Of a stretch of DNA of 64,000 nt, positions 1 to 6,761 are shown piece by piece. The DNA is from Cohnella candidum (GTDB lineage Bacteria; Bacillota; Bacilli; Paenibacillales; Paenibacillaceae). Location of the stretch: contig NZ_CP033433.1 of NCBI RefSeq assembly GCF_003713065.1, positions 4,675,501 to 4,739,500 on the forward strand. The letters are read 5' to 3'. The first letter of the stretch is position 1, and every line of letters starts with the position of its first letter. The translations under genes were made by a program, and so were the position numbers. Under the pieces are notes generated by a model. That model was not told where the DNA came from. It worked only from the letters and a program-made list of their open reading frames with translations, and did not search any database.

Positions 1-2674
1 CGCGGACAAAGAGAAGGCCTGCGAGAAACAGTTGGCGGAACAGAAAGAGTGGATCGTACGGTGGCGGGGCAGCTTGCGTCATCTCGCTCTGGAGGAGGAA
101 GAATTATCCGCCATGCTTCGGCGTTTGTCTGAGTTGACCGTTTCCCATCGAACTTACGGCAACGTCAGAGCGTTTGCGGTGCAAGCGCACGACAGATTTC
201 GGCGCGGTTTGACCGAGCAAGAGCTGAGGCTGATCGCCGAGAAGCAGGCGGCGGAAACCAGCCGGTCCGCGGCTGCGGCCGAGCTGCAGGCTTGGAAGGA
301 GAGCCGCGAACCCGAGCCGGCAAGGACCGAGAAGCGGTCACGGGAGCGCGAATCGCGTCAGGCGGGGCAAGGGGCTCCGCTGTATGCGGTTTGCGAATTT
401 CAGCCGCATATTGACGAGGTCAAACAAGGGCTTCTGGAAGCCGCGCTCGCATCCGCGGGTGTGCTCGATGCCTGGATTTCACTGGACGGTAGAACGTTTT
501 TGGTTACGGATGAAGGGGAGGAAACATGGGCCGTTCCCGAGCCGATCGAATTCGGTTATACGCTGGCCGACTATTTGAAAGCGTCCCCTTCGGAAGAGAG
601 CGGTTTGACGACCGACGCGATCGAAGCCGTGCTGCGCTCTTTCGCCTGGTCCGAGGATGACGTGGGGATTCGGTCCCTGTCGGCCGATGCCGTATGGGGT
701 GTCGGGGAAGCGGCTATGCCGACGCTGGGATTCGGCAAGTTTCATCTGGGACCGTTGCACGGCAAAATAACTTCGCAGGGACCGGCTCAATTTATCGGCA
801 AAGAAGCAAGACGCCGGTACAAGAAAACGCAGATGACCCGATTGGAAGCCGAGATCGAAGCGTGGGAGACCGAACTGACGCGAATCGGCGAATCGCTGCG
901 CGAATTGCGGGAACGGGCCGCCGAAGCGGAAGCGGAGCTGAATGATTTTCCGGACGATGCTGGTCTGCAGGAGAAATTACAGGAGTGGGCCACGGCACTT
1001 AACCGCATGCAAGTATTGGTTGAACAAGAGCAGCGGATGTCGGAACGGCTTCGGCAAATGACCGCGGATTGGCAGCGGCTGCGGACGGAATTCGTGGCCG
1101 GCATGTCGGGCTGGTCGCGGCTGAAGACGTTGAACGATTTGCGGGAAGCGGCAGAGCAGATGCGATCCTATTCGGAGAATATTACGGCGCTGTGGTCGGA
1201 GTGGAAGCAATATCGCCAAGCGTCCGGAACGCTGGAACGCATCCGGGCGGAGCTCGCCGAGCTGGCGGAAACGAAGGAGAACGAACAAGAGGAGCTGGAT
1301 CAGCTGTCCGTCAAACGGCAGCAAACCAAGGTCCAGGCGGACAGCTTGCGCAAGTGGATGAAGGAACAAGGCATCGAGAACCTGTACGAACAAATCTCGG
1401 CGCTCGAACTAAGCAAGCGCTCGCTGGATGAACGTCGTAACCGGGAGGATAGGCAAATCCGGGCGGCCGATCGGGAAATTGCCGTCCTTCAGGAGAGGGA
1501 GAAAAACCGGGAGGAGCGGGTTCGGGAAGAGCAGATGAGGACGGACCGAGCGCTCCATCGATGGCGGACGGAACTTGGTTTAGGGCTGGTTTCCGATTGG
1601 GTGGCGTCTACTCCTTCGGGAGATTCGAACGAGGACAAGGAAGCGGGGTACAGGCTGTGCCGCGAGATCCGTTCGTCACTTCAATCGCTTGCCGGCAGGA
1701 GCGTATCGAGCGCGACGACGAGCCTGCACGACCAGTTTCATGCGGTGAAGCATTTGCTGTTGGATTATGCCTTGGAAATGCAGGAAACACCTGAAACCGG
1801 ACGGCTTCAAATGCTCTCAATGCAAGACCGCAGCCGCCCGAAATCGCCGGCCGTTCTGCTGGCGGAAGTGGAGTTCTACATCGAAGAACAGAACGGACTG
1901 CTCGGCGAGAAGGATCGCGAGCTGTACGAGGAAATCATCCTTCGCAGCGTAGGCAAGGCAATCCGGCAGCGAATACAGAGAGCGTCCCACTGGATCAAAG
2001 AAATCAATAAGCTGATGGGACAACGCAACACGTCGGGTGCATTCAGGTTGCAGCTCGACTGGGTACCCCGACCCGCGCAATCGGAACAGGAAATGAACGC
2101 CGAGAAACTGGTCGATTTGCTGATGAAGGACGCCCGGCTGCTGCATCCCTCCGAAATCGACGAAATGAGCAGGCACTTCCGCTCCCGGGTCGGATGGGCA
2201 AAACAGGCGGCGCAGGAAGAACGCGAATCGCTGCGCAAGCAGATTTACGAGCTCCTCGATTACCGCACCTGGTTCCAATTCGAGCTGCGGTATCAGAAAG
2301 GGGAAGCGACCGCGTACCGACCGCTTACGGATGCCCGTTTCAATACGTTCAGCGGCGGGGAGAAGGCGATGAGCATGTACATTCCGCTGTTCGCCGCCAC
2401 GTCTTCCCGCTATGCCGATGCCGGTCCGGAGACGCCGAGGATCATTTCGCTCGACGAAGCGTTCGCAGGTGTCGACGACGAGAATATCCGGGATTTGTTC
2501 GAGCTGCTCACGGACATGGATTTCGATTATATGATGACTTCCCAGGCGCTGTGGGGATGTTACGATACGGTGCCTCGTCTGGGGATCGTGGAAATCTATC
2601 GCCCTAAAGACGCAGATTACGTTACGCTGTTCCGTTACCGGTGGAATGGCAAACAGCGCGAACTCGTCGAATAG
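1..2674 (+). CDS. jetC: Wadjet SMC-like ATPase JetC (TIGR02680), 5' end outside window
   Basis: C-terminal part of the SMC-like ATPase of a type II Wadjet system (TIGR02677 to TIGR02680 set). In this family JetA, JetB and JetC form a DNA-loop-extruding complex that senses small closed circular DNA, and JetD cuts it, which removes plasmids. The frame is open to the left edge, so the N-terminal Walker A half lies outside; family members are roughly 1,350 residues and about 890 are present. Seen here: long charged coiled-coil stretches over about the first 750 residues, then the ABC signature FSGGEKAMSMYIPL near base 2350 and the Walker B/D-loop RIISLDEAFAGVDD near base 2450. jetD begins 24 bases downstream. 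The family call is firm; jetA and jetB are expected just upstream but not visible. Confidence 0.9.
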   Translation, partial: ADKEKACEKQLAEQKEWIVRWRGSLRHLALEEEELSAMLRRLSELTVSHRTYGNVRAFAVQAHDRFRRGLTEQELRLIAEKQAAETSRSAAAAELQAWKESREPEPARTEKRSRERESRQAGQGAPLYAVCEFQPHIDEVKQGLLEAALASAGVLDAWISLDGRTFLVTDEGEETWAVPEPIEFGYTLADYLKASPSEESGLTTDAIEAVLRSFAWSEDDVGIRSLSADAVWGVGEAAMPTLGFGKFHLGPLHGKITSQGPAQFIGKEARRRYKKTQMTRLEAEIEAWETELTRIGESLRELRERAAEAEAELNDFPDDAGLQEKLQEWATALNRMQVLVEQEQRMSERLRQMTADWQRLRTEFVAGMSGWSRLKTLNDLREAAEQMRSYSENITALWSEWKQYRQASGTLERIRAELAELAETKENEQEELDQLSVKRQQTKVQADSLRKWMKEQGIENLYEQISALELSKRSLDERRNREDRQIRAADREIAVLQEREKNREERVREEQMRTDRALHRWRTELGLGLVSDWVASTPSGDSNEDKEAGYRLCREIRSSLQSLAGRSVSSATTSLHDQFHAVKHLLLDYALEMQETPETGRLQMLSMQDRSRPKSPAVLLAEVEFYIEEQNGLLGEKDRELYEEIILRSVGKAIRQRIQRASHWIKEINKLMGQRNTSGAFRLQLDWVPRPAQSEQEMNAEKLVDLLMKDARLLHPSEIDEMSRHFRSRVGWAKQAAQEERESLRKQIYELLDYRTWFQFELRYQKGEATAYRPLTDARFNTFSGGEKAMSMYIPLFAATSSRYADAGPETPRIISLDEAFAGVDDENIRDLFELLTDMDFDYMMTSQALWGCYDTVPRLGIVEIYRPKDADYVTLFRYRWNGKQRELVE

Positions 2675-2698
2675 CGCGGTGCGGAAAGGACTAGCTGC

Positions 2699-4069
2699 AT
2701 GGAGAAGGATCGCCAAGTTTGGAAAACGTATTTCGAGCAGCCGGGTCTGGCCCGGCTCATTGCCGCCGTCAGGCAGAAATTCGATGCGCTTGGTGCCAAA
2801 GGCAACGTTACGTTAAGAGAGTTGACCCAGGAGGAGAGTCAAGAGGTCTCTTCCCTGATGGGGGAGTACCATCCTCCGGGGAAACCGGCGGTCATCAAGC
2901 TTCGCGATCTGGAAGCAAGTTTGGTCGGCAGCCCCTTTGGCGGCGGGGTCCGGGACATGCTGGAACTGCTGGATGGACGCCCGGTGGCCATACGCTCGGA
3001 ACGCAAGCAATGGCATGAGGAAGCATGGCGGGGAATGATCGAGAACGCCTCGTCGGCGTCCGGTCTCGTTCGCTCGGGCACGGATAGCCTCCACGCTCCG
3101 GTATATAGATGGCTTAACCAATTAAACGAGCGGACGGCGGTCGGAACCCGGACGCTTCGTAAGATCGCGGATATCGATTTCTCCGTGGCGGAAAGTCATT
3201 TGGCGATATGCTTGTCGGCGCTGATGGAATTGATCGATCGTCAGGCTTCCCGCTCGAAATCGCTCATCCGACTTCCTGTTTTTGCGGCTGTCTCCACGGG
3301 CGACGCGCACGCGTTTGACTGGAAAGAACCGCTCGGAAGGCTTCTGATCAGTGGAATTCAAGCAGTTTGGGGGCAGAAAGGGGAGCCGCAAGCGGATTTA
3401 GACGAGGATGAGGAGAACTTTACGGGCGAGTTGTCAGTCGATGCTTGGCTGGCTGAGGGGGCGCTGCTTCGTCGGGAGCTTTACCGCGCAGCGGGCATTG
3501 CGGATGACGATATTAGCTCGCAGGTCATATTTTACGCTCCGTGCTGGACGGGGGATCAGGAAGAGCGGATTTTAACCCTTCGGCAGGTCGAGCGCTCGGA
3601 CAGAATTCCTCGTGTCTCACGGATTTATGCGGTAGAAAATCCATCTCTGTTCGGTGCTTTTCTCGATCGAGGGCTAGACTGGTCCACGAATGACGTCATG
3701 CTCGTATGCGTAAACGGGTATCCGAGTTCAGCCACGCTTCGGTGGCTGGACCGGTGTTTGATTCCACAAGGCAACGACTCAGAAACAACATTGATCTATG
3801 CTGGTGATCTAGACGTCAAAGGGCTGGAAATCGCCGGTTTCCTGCAACGGAGGTATGGGAGCCGGTTTCGTGCGTGGCGAATGTCGGCCGACGATTATCG
3901 GCAAGTGTCCGCGCACGGCCTCCCGCTCAGCGATGATGAAAAAGTACGTTTGAAGCGGCTGCAGGTTCTTTGGGATGAGGAGCTGATTTCCGATATGATC
4001 GAGATGAGAACGAAGGTCTATCAGGAATTATTGGTCGAATGGTTATGGCAGGATCTTCAACTCGTTTAA
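2699..4069 (+). CDS. jetD: Wadjet nuclease subunit JetD (TIGR02679, DUF3323/DUF2399)
   Basis: 456-residue protein of the TIGR02679 family, the JetD subunit that nicks or cuts plasmid DNA held by the JetABC complex. The C-terminal DUF2399 half is Toprim-like: an acidic VENPSLF motif at about residue 313 and a GDLDVKGLEIA motif at about residue 370 supply the expected metal-binding Glu and Asp residues. The N-terminal half (DUF3323) is the DNA-binding region. ATG 2699 is preceded by a GGAAAGGA ribosome site at 2683-2690, 8 bases away. It follows jetC by 24 bases and is closed by a terminator at 4084, so it is the last gene of the defence operon. Nothing suggests inactivation. Confidence 0.9.
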   Translation: MEKDRQVWKTYFEQPGLARLIAAVRQKFDALGAKGNVTLRELTQEESQEVSSLMGEYHPPGKPAVIKLRDLEASLVGSPFGGGVRDMLELLDGRPVAIRSERKQWHEEAWRGMIENASSASGLVRSGTDSLHAPVYRWLNQLNERTAVGTRTLRKIADIDFSVAESHLAICLSALMELIDRQASRSKSLIRLPVFAAVSTGDAHAFDWKEPLGRLLISGIQAVWGQKGEPQADLDEDEENFTGELSVDAWLAEGALLRRELYRAAGIADDDISSQVIFYAPCWTGDQEERILTLRQVERSDRIPRVSRIYAVENPSLFGAFLDRGLDWSTNDVMLVCVNGYPSSATLRWLDRCLIPQGNDSETTLIYAGDLDVKGLEIAGFLQRRYGSRFRAWRMSADDYRQVSAHGLPLSDDEKVRLKRLQVLWDEELISDMIEMRTKVYQELLVEWLWQDLQLV

Positions 4070-4083
4070 GGATTTAGTTAAGG

Positions 4084-4110
4084 AGCCGCCCTTCCCAGGG
4101 TGGCTTTCTT
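4084..4110 (+). terminator. Rho-independent terminator of the jet operon
   Basis: An 8-bp stem AGCCGCCC/GGGTGGCT with one G-U pair and a 6-base loop is followed by TTCTT. It lies 15 bases after the jetD stop codon. Confidence 0.7.
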
Positions 4111-4120
4111 CACGAGATTT

Positions 4121-4148
4121 TTAAGAACAACTTGCTAGTCCGTATAAT
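4121..4148 (+). promoter_or_regulatory. Candidate sigma-A promoter of the toxin-antitoxin pair
   Basis: A perfect -10 TATAAT at 4143-4148 sits 16 bases after a poor -35 TTAAGA (4121-4126). It lies between the jet terminator and the antitoxin gene and leaves a leader of about 75 bases, enough room for autoregulatory antitoxin binding. No operator repeat was identified with confidence. Confidence 0.45.
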
Positions 4149-4228
4149 TTTACGTAACATATTGGGTAGGAAGTTATGGTCAATTCATGAATGGGGCATA
4201 AAATAAATTAAGCAAGGGGGACTTAAGG

Positions 4229-4531
4229 ATGGTGAGGACGATGGCGAAACCGACTTTTAACGTGGATCAGCTGACCACGTCATCGGATGCAGCCAAAAAA
4301 TTCGGCGACCTTCGAAAAAAAGCAAAGGAGCTCCCGCAGTACATTACGGATAACGGCACCGTTGATTCTGTACTCATAGGCTATGAGCTCTTCGAGCAAA
4401 TCTATGATCGGCTCACTCGTTTAGAGGAAGAAGAAGAGCGCCGGATCTTGTTACAGCGCATCGAACGGATCGACCGGAATCCAGCAGCTGCGAAATCATG
4501 GAAAGAAATCCGGCGTAATCCGATAACGTGA
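4229..4531 (+). CDS. Phd/YefM-like antitoxin
   Basis: 100-residue acidic protein likely to be the antitoxin of the following toxin. It shows the Phd/YefM pattern: an N-terminal segment with SSDAAKKFGDLRKKA and SVLIGYELFEQIYDRL, which is the DNA-binding and dimer fold, then a charged helical tail rich in E and R that would wrap the toxin. ATG 4229 has an AAGGGGG ribosome site at 4214-4220; an internal ATG at 4241 (MAKPTF) is an alternative. The stop codon overlaps the toxin start as TGATG. In this family the antitoxin represses its own operon, alone or with the toxin. Family call from motif and gene pairing; no exact subfamily is claimed. Confidence 0.75.
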   Translation: MVRTMAKPTFNVDQLTTSSDAAKKFGDLRKKAKELPQYITDNGTVDSVLIGYELFEQIYDRLTRLEEEEERRILLQRIERIDRNPAAAKSWKEIRRNPIT

Positions 4532-4953
4532 TGCCAGAAGAGCGTTTTGACGTTCGATTCGATCCGGATGCTGAAGATGAATATAACCGGCTGGATGGTT
4601 CTGTTCTTGGCATCGTAAACAAAGTGATCGACGAATTGGTCCAACGAGCCGATGAAGTCGGAAAGGCACTCAGGAATAACAATGAGACCAAACTGGCAGG
4701 CTGTAGGGAAATTAAACTGCGGGACGCCGGCATTCGAATCGTATATCGCGTGACGGATCAAGTCGTTGACGTACTTCGAATTGTTCATATTCTGACGATT
4801 GAACGACGAACAAGTGATATGGCTTTTAAGATAGCACATTCGCGGATGAAGATATTTCGGAAACTAACTAAAGAAGAGGCCCGGAAGCTTCACGCTAAAC
4901 AGAAGCGATGGGAAGAAATGATGCGTCGTAAAGGATCTAAACAAATGGAATGA
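4531..4953 (+). CDS. RelE/ParE-superfamily toxin
   Basis: 140-residue basic protein that resembles the RelE/ParE superfamily in pattern: an N-terminal strand (ERFDVRFDPDAEDEYNRL), two helices, and a C-terminal sheet with KLAGCREIKLRDAGIRIVYRV and VVDVLRIVHI. Members block translation as ribosome-dependent mRNA nucleases or poison gyrase; which applies cannot be told here. ATG 4531 overlaps the antitoxin stop by one base (TGATG), so translation is coupled and no separate ribosome site is needed; a GTG directly before it is the only other choice. The tail of about 45 lysine- and arginine-rich residues after the core is longer than in typical 90-100 residue RelE proteins. Confidence 0.75.
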   Translation: MPEERFDVRFDPDAEDEYNRLDGSVLGIVNKVIDELVQRADEVGKALRNNNETKLAGCREIKLRDAGIRIVYRVTDQVVDVLRIVHILTIERRTSDMAFKIAHSRMKIFRKLTKEEARKLHAKQKRWEEMMRRKGSKQME

Positions 4954-4974
4954 CCAACGATGCCGACAATGTGG

Positions 4975-5001
4975 GCCACCCTGACGAAGGGTGGCTTTTT
5001 T
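4975..5001 (+). terminator. Terminator of the toxin-antitoxin operon
   Basis: Perfect 8-bp stem GCCACCCT/AGGGTGGC with a 5-base loop, followed by six T. Confidence 0.85.
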
Positions 5002-5082
5002 CTGACCCGAAATTCACGCGCTCAACCGGAGGTTGAATACGATCAAAATTCACAAGGTTCTGCTCACGCCGACGGAATGTCG

Positions 5083-5108
5083 AAGGGAGAGCCGCAAGGC
5101 TCTCCCTT
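5083..5108 (-). terminator. Hairpin terminator after the membrane-protein pair
   Basis: Perfect 11-bp stem AAGGGAGAGCC/GGCTCTCCCTT around a GCAA loop, located 10 bases beyond the stop of the minus-strand gene at 5118. The T tract is better on the plus side, so it may act in both directions. Confidence 0.65.
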
Positions 5109-5117
5109 TTCCTTGTA

Positions 5118-5633
5118 TCACGAGGTAGCCAGTCTTCCCCCTGCCGGTTGGCGGCTTCTTCTCCGAATCATTTCGAAATAGATCCCCGTTACGGTCTGCG
5201 TGAGCAGGAACACGGGGAACGAATAGGCCAGCCGGTAGCCTTTTTGGAGCGTGATGATGTCCAAAACGGTGAAGAGCCACTGTAAGGCCAAGCCGACGAA
5301 CGACCATGCCAGCACGTAGAACAGGAACGTCTTTTTGTCGATCTTCAGAGTTTCGTAAAAGTAAAAGAAGAAATAACCGAAAGGCGCGTACAATATGTAG
5401 TACAGAACGTCCGTGCCCTCGTAGCGGTTCGAATCGTTCACTTTATAGAAATCGATCAGCCCGCCGCCGATCGTGAAATCGAACAGGATGCCGACCGCAA
5501 GTCCCCACATCAGCGCGACGTTCCGGATTTGAGGAGGGAACTTCTTCCGCAGCAGAAAAAACACCAAGTACGCGAGGACGTTCAAAATAATCAAGGAGAT
5601 CTCGTTCTTGTCGAAGTTTTGCCACAGGGTCAT
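5118..5633 (-). CDS. Small polytopic membrane protein of unknown function
   Basis: 171 residues with about five hydrophobic segments (for example ISLIILNVLAYLVFFLL near the N-terminus and FLFYVLAWSFVGLALQWLF near residue 115) and a basic C-terminal tail, typical of an inner-membrane protein. Conserved-looking polar residues lie between segments (GGGLIDFYKVNDSNRYEGTD), which recalls uncharacterised Firmicute membrane families of the CBO0543 kind, but the match is by eye only. Its ATG overlaps the stop of the upstream gene as ATGA, so the two are translationally coupled and probably act together. Function unknown. Confidence 0.7.
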   Translation of the reverse strand: MTLWQNFDKNEISLIILNVLAYLVFFLLRKKFPPQIRNVALMWGLAVGILFDFTIGGGLIDFYKVNDSNRYEGTDVLYYILYAPFGYFFFYFYETLKIDKKTFLFYVLAWSFVGLALQWLFTVLDIITLQKGYRLAYSFPVFLLTQTVTGIYFEMIRRRSRQPAGGRLATS

Positions 5634-6103
5634 GTCCGTTGTACCCCTCTCTCTCCTGCGCGGTCAAAGGCTGACAACAAAAGATAAGCAATAGCGAGCA
5701 ACACCAAGTAGTACACAACGTCATATCCGTAATTCCAACGGATGAATTTCACGATTCCGTAATAACGGGCAGTCGCGGTGATCGCCTCGAGCAGGACCAC
5801 CGAGAGCACCGCGGTTAACAATTGGCTTCCGATTGAACGAGCCCTCCTCATCAGGTTCATGGCGATCAGGATGACGACTGGAATCGTGATGCTTCGGTTA
5901 ATGAGAAACGCCGTATTCTGCAGGGGTTGCTGTGAGATCCCGACCAGATTCATTTCCTCGAAAGCGATCCAAGACCAGTTAATGTTGAGGACGAGAATCA
6001 ACAAAAAAACGAAGGTGTTCTCGGCTAACGTAAGTTTCTTGTTCATCGTTAAGGCGATCACGACCAGGAGCCAAGCGACAAGAAAAAGAATGGTAAATCC
6101 CAC
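5630..6103 (-). CDS. Small polytopic membrane protein of unknown function
   Basis: 157 residues, about five predicted membrane segments starting with FTILFLVAWLLVVIAL at the N-terminus. The segment ENTFVFLLILVLNINWSWIAFEE is a likely family signature, and the protein resembles by eye the partial protein at the right end of this window (63544). It is the first gene of a two-gene minus-strand unit with a 4-base overlap to the next gene. No catalytic motif is visible and no function can be assigned. Confidence 0.7.
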   Translation of the reverse strand: MGFTILFLVAWLLVVIALTMNKKLTLAENTFVFLLILVLNINWSWIAFEEMNLVGISQQPLQNTAFLINRSITIPVVILIAMNLMRRARSIGSQLLTAVLSVVLLEAITATARYYGIVKFIRWNYGYDVVYYLVLLAIAYLLLSAFDRAGERGVQRT

Positions 6104-6136
6104 GTCAATCCCCCCGAGCTGCTTATTTCCACAGTA

Positions 6137-6475
6137 TTGTTTCCTGTATTGGAGACGTTATGCATACCGGCTGCCCAGAGAGGGCCGGATAACCGGGATC
6201 ACAAGGATCGGTATCAAGGCATTCCGGCTCTTGCCGTCGAAGTGCTGTCTGTTTCTACCCGAAGCAAGGACTTGGTCAAAAAGCTGGATTTGTACATGCA
6301 ATGCGCAGTAAAGGAGTACTGGGTCGTCGACCCGATCAATGAGTCGGTGACCATCTATCAATTGGCGGACGGCGATATCTTGAACAACAGTACCTATCTC
6401 AAAAGCGCGGACCAAGAGACCGAATCTTATCATTTTGGAGGCCTCCGGGTCGCCCTTCGCGAGATTTTCGGATAA
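6137..6475 (+). pseudogene. Truncated Uma2 (DUF820) family endonuclease remnant
   Basis: The C-terminal part of an Uma2/DUF820 protein of the PD-(D/E)XK nuclease fold can be read: PALAVEVLSVST, KKLDLYMQ and VKEYWVVDPINESVTIY match the conserved second half of the family. Intact members are about 190 residues, and roughly the first 70-80 are missing here. The segment that should carry the conserved Pro-Asp is degraded (GPDNRDHKDRYQG). The open frame starts inside the spacer next to the divergent membrane-protein gene and has no good ribosome site. I read it as a decayed fragment rather than a working gene; Uma2 genes are often multicopy and unstable. Confidence 0.65.
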
Positions 6476-6541
6476 AGCAGGCAAGAGCCAAAAAAGCGGT
6501 TACCGCTTTGCCGGTTGGCGATCTTATACGAATCTGTGAAA

Positions 6542-6575
6542 AAGCGGCCGCTTCCCGACGGGGAGGCGGTCGCTT
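6542..6575. other. Strong intergenic hairpin
   Basis: A 15-bp stem with two G-U pairs (AAGCGGCCGCTTCCC against GGGAGGCGGTCGCTT) around a GACG loop. A smaller hairpin (AAAGCGG/CCGCTTT) lies at 6493-6509. These probably stop transcription through the Uma2 remnant, although T tracts are short. Otherwise the spacer 6476-6700 shows nothing. Confidence 0.5.
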
Positions 6576-6705
6576 GGTTGTTTAGAAGTGACCGACCAAG
6601 GTGAATAAAGATTGTTGTGTACATGCGATATACGAAAATATTAGCCAAGTTCGTACATTGACCCCCATTTTACAAAAACGAACATCTTTCCCAAATTAGC
6701 CTTGC

Positions 6706-6711
6706 TATAAT
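6706..6711 (+). promoter_or_regulatory. Candidate -10 element for the nucleotidase gene
   Basis: Perfect TATAAT 51 bases before the start codon at 6762. The sequence 17 bases upstream (CATCTT) is a poor -35, so an activator may be needed. A PhoP-type control would fit the enzyme, but no clear repeated TTWACA boxes were found. Confidence 0.4.
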
Positions 6712-6761
6712 AGGTGCGCCTACATAGGTGCATACCAATTTTATCCAGGAGGTTTGATTCC

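Noticed and set aside
6600-6700. PhoP (phosphate starvation) boxes before the nucleotidase gene
   Set aside because: GTACAT and TTTACA elements occur but not as properly spaced direct repeats.
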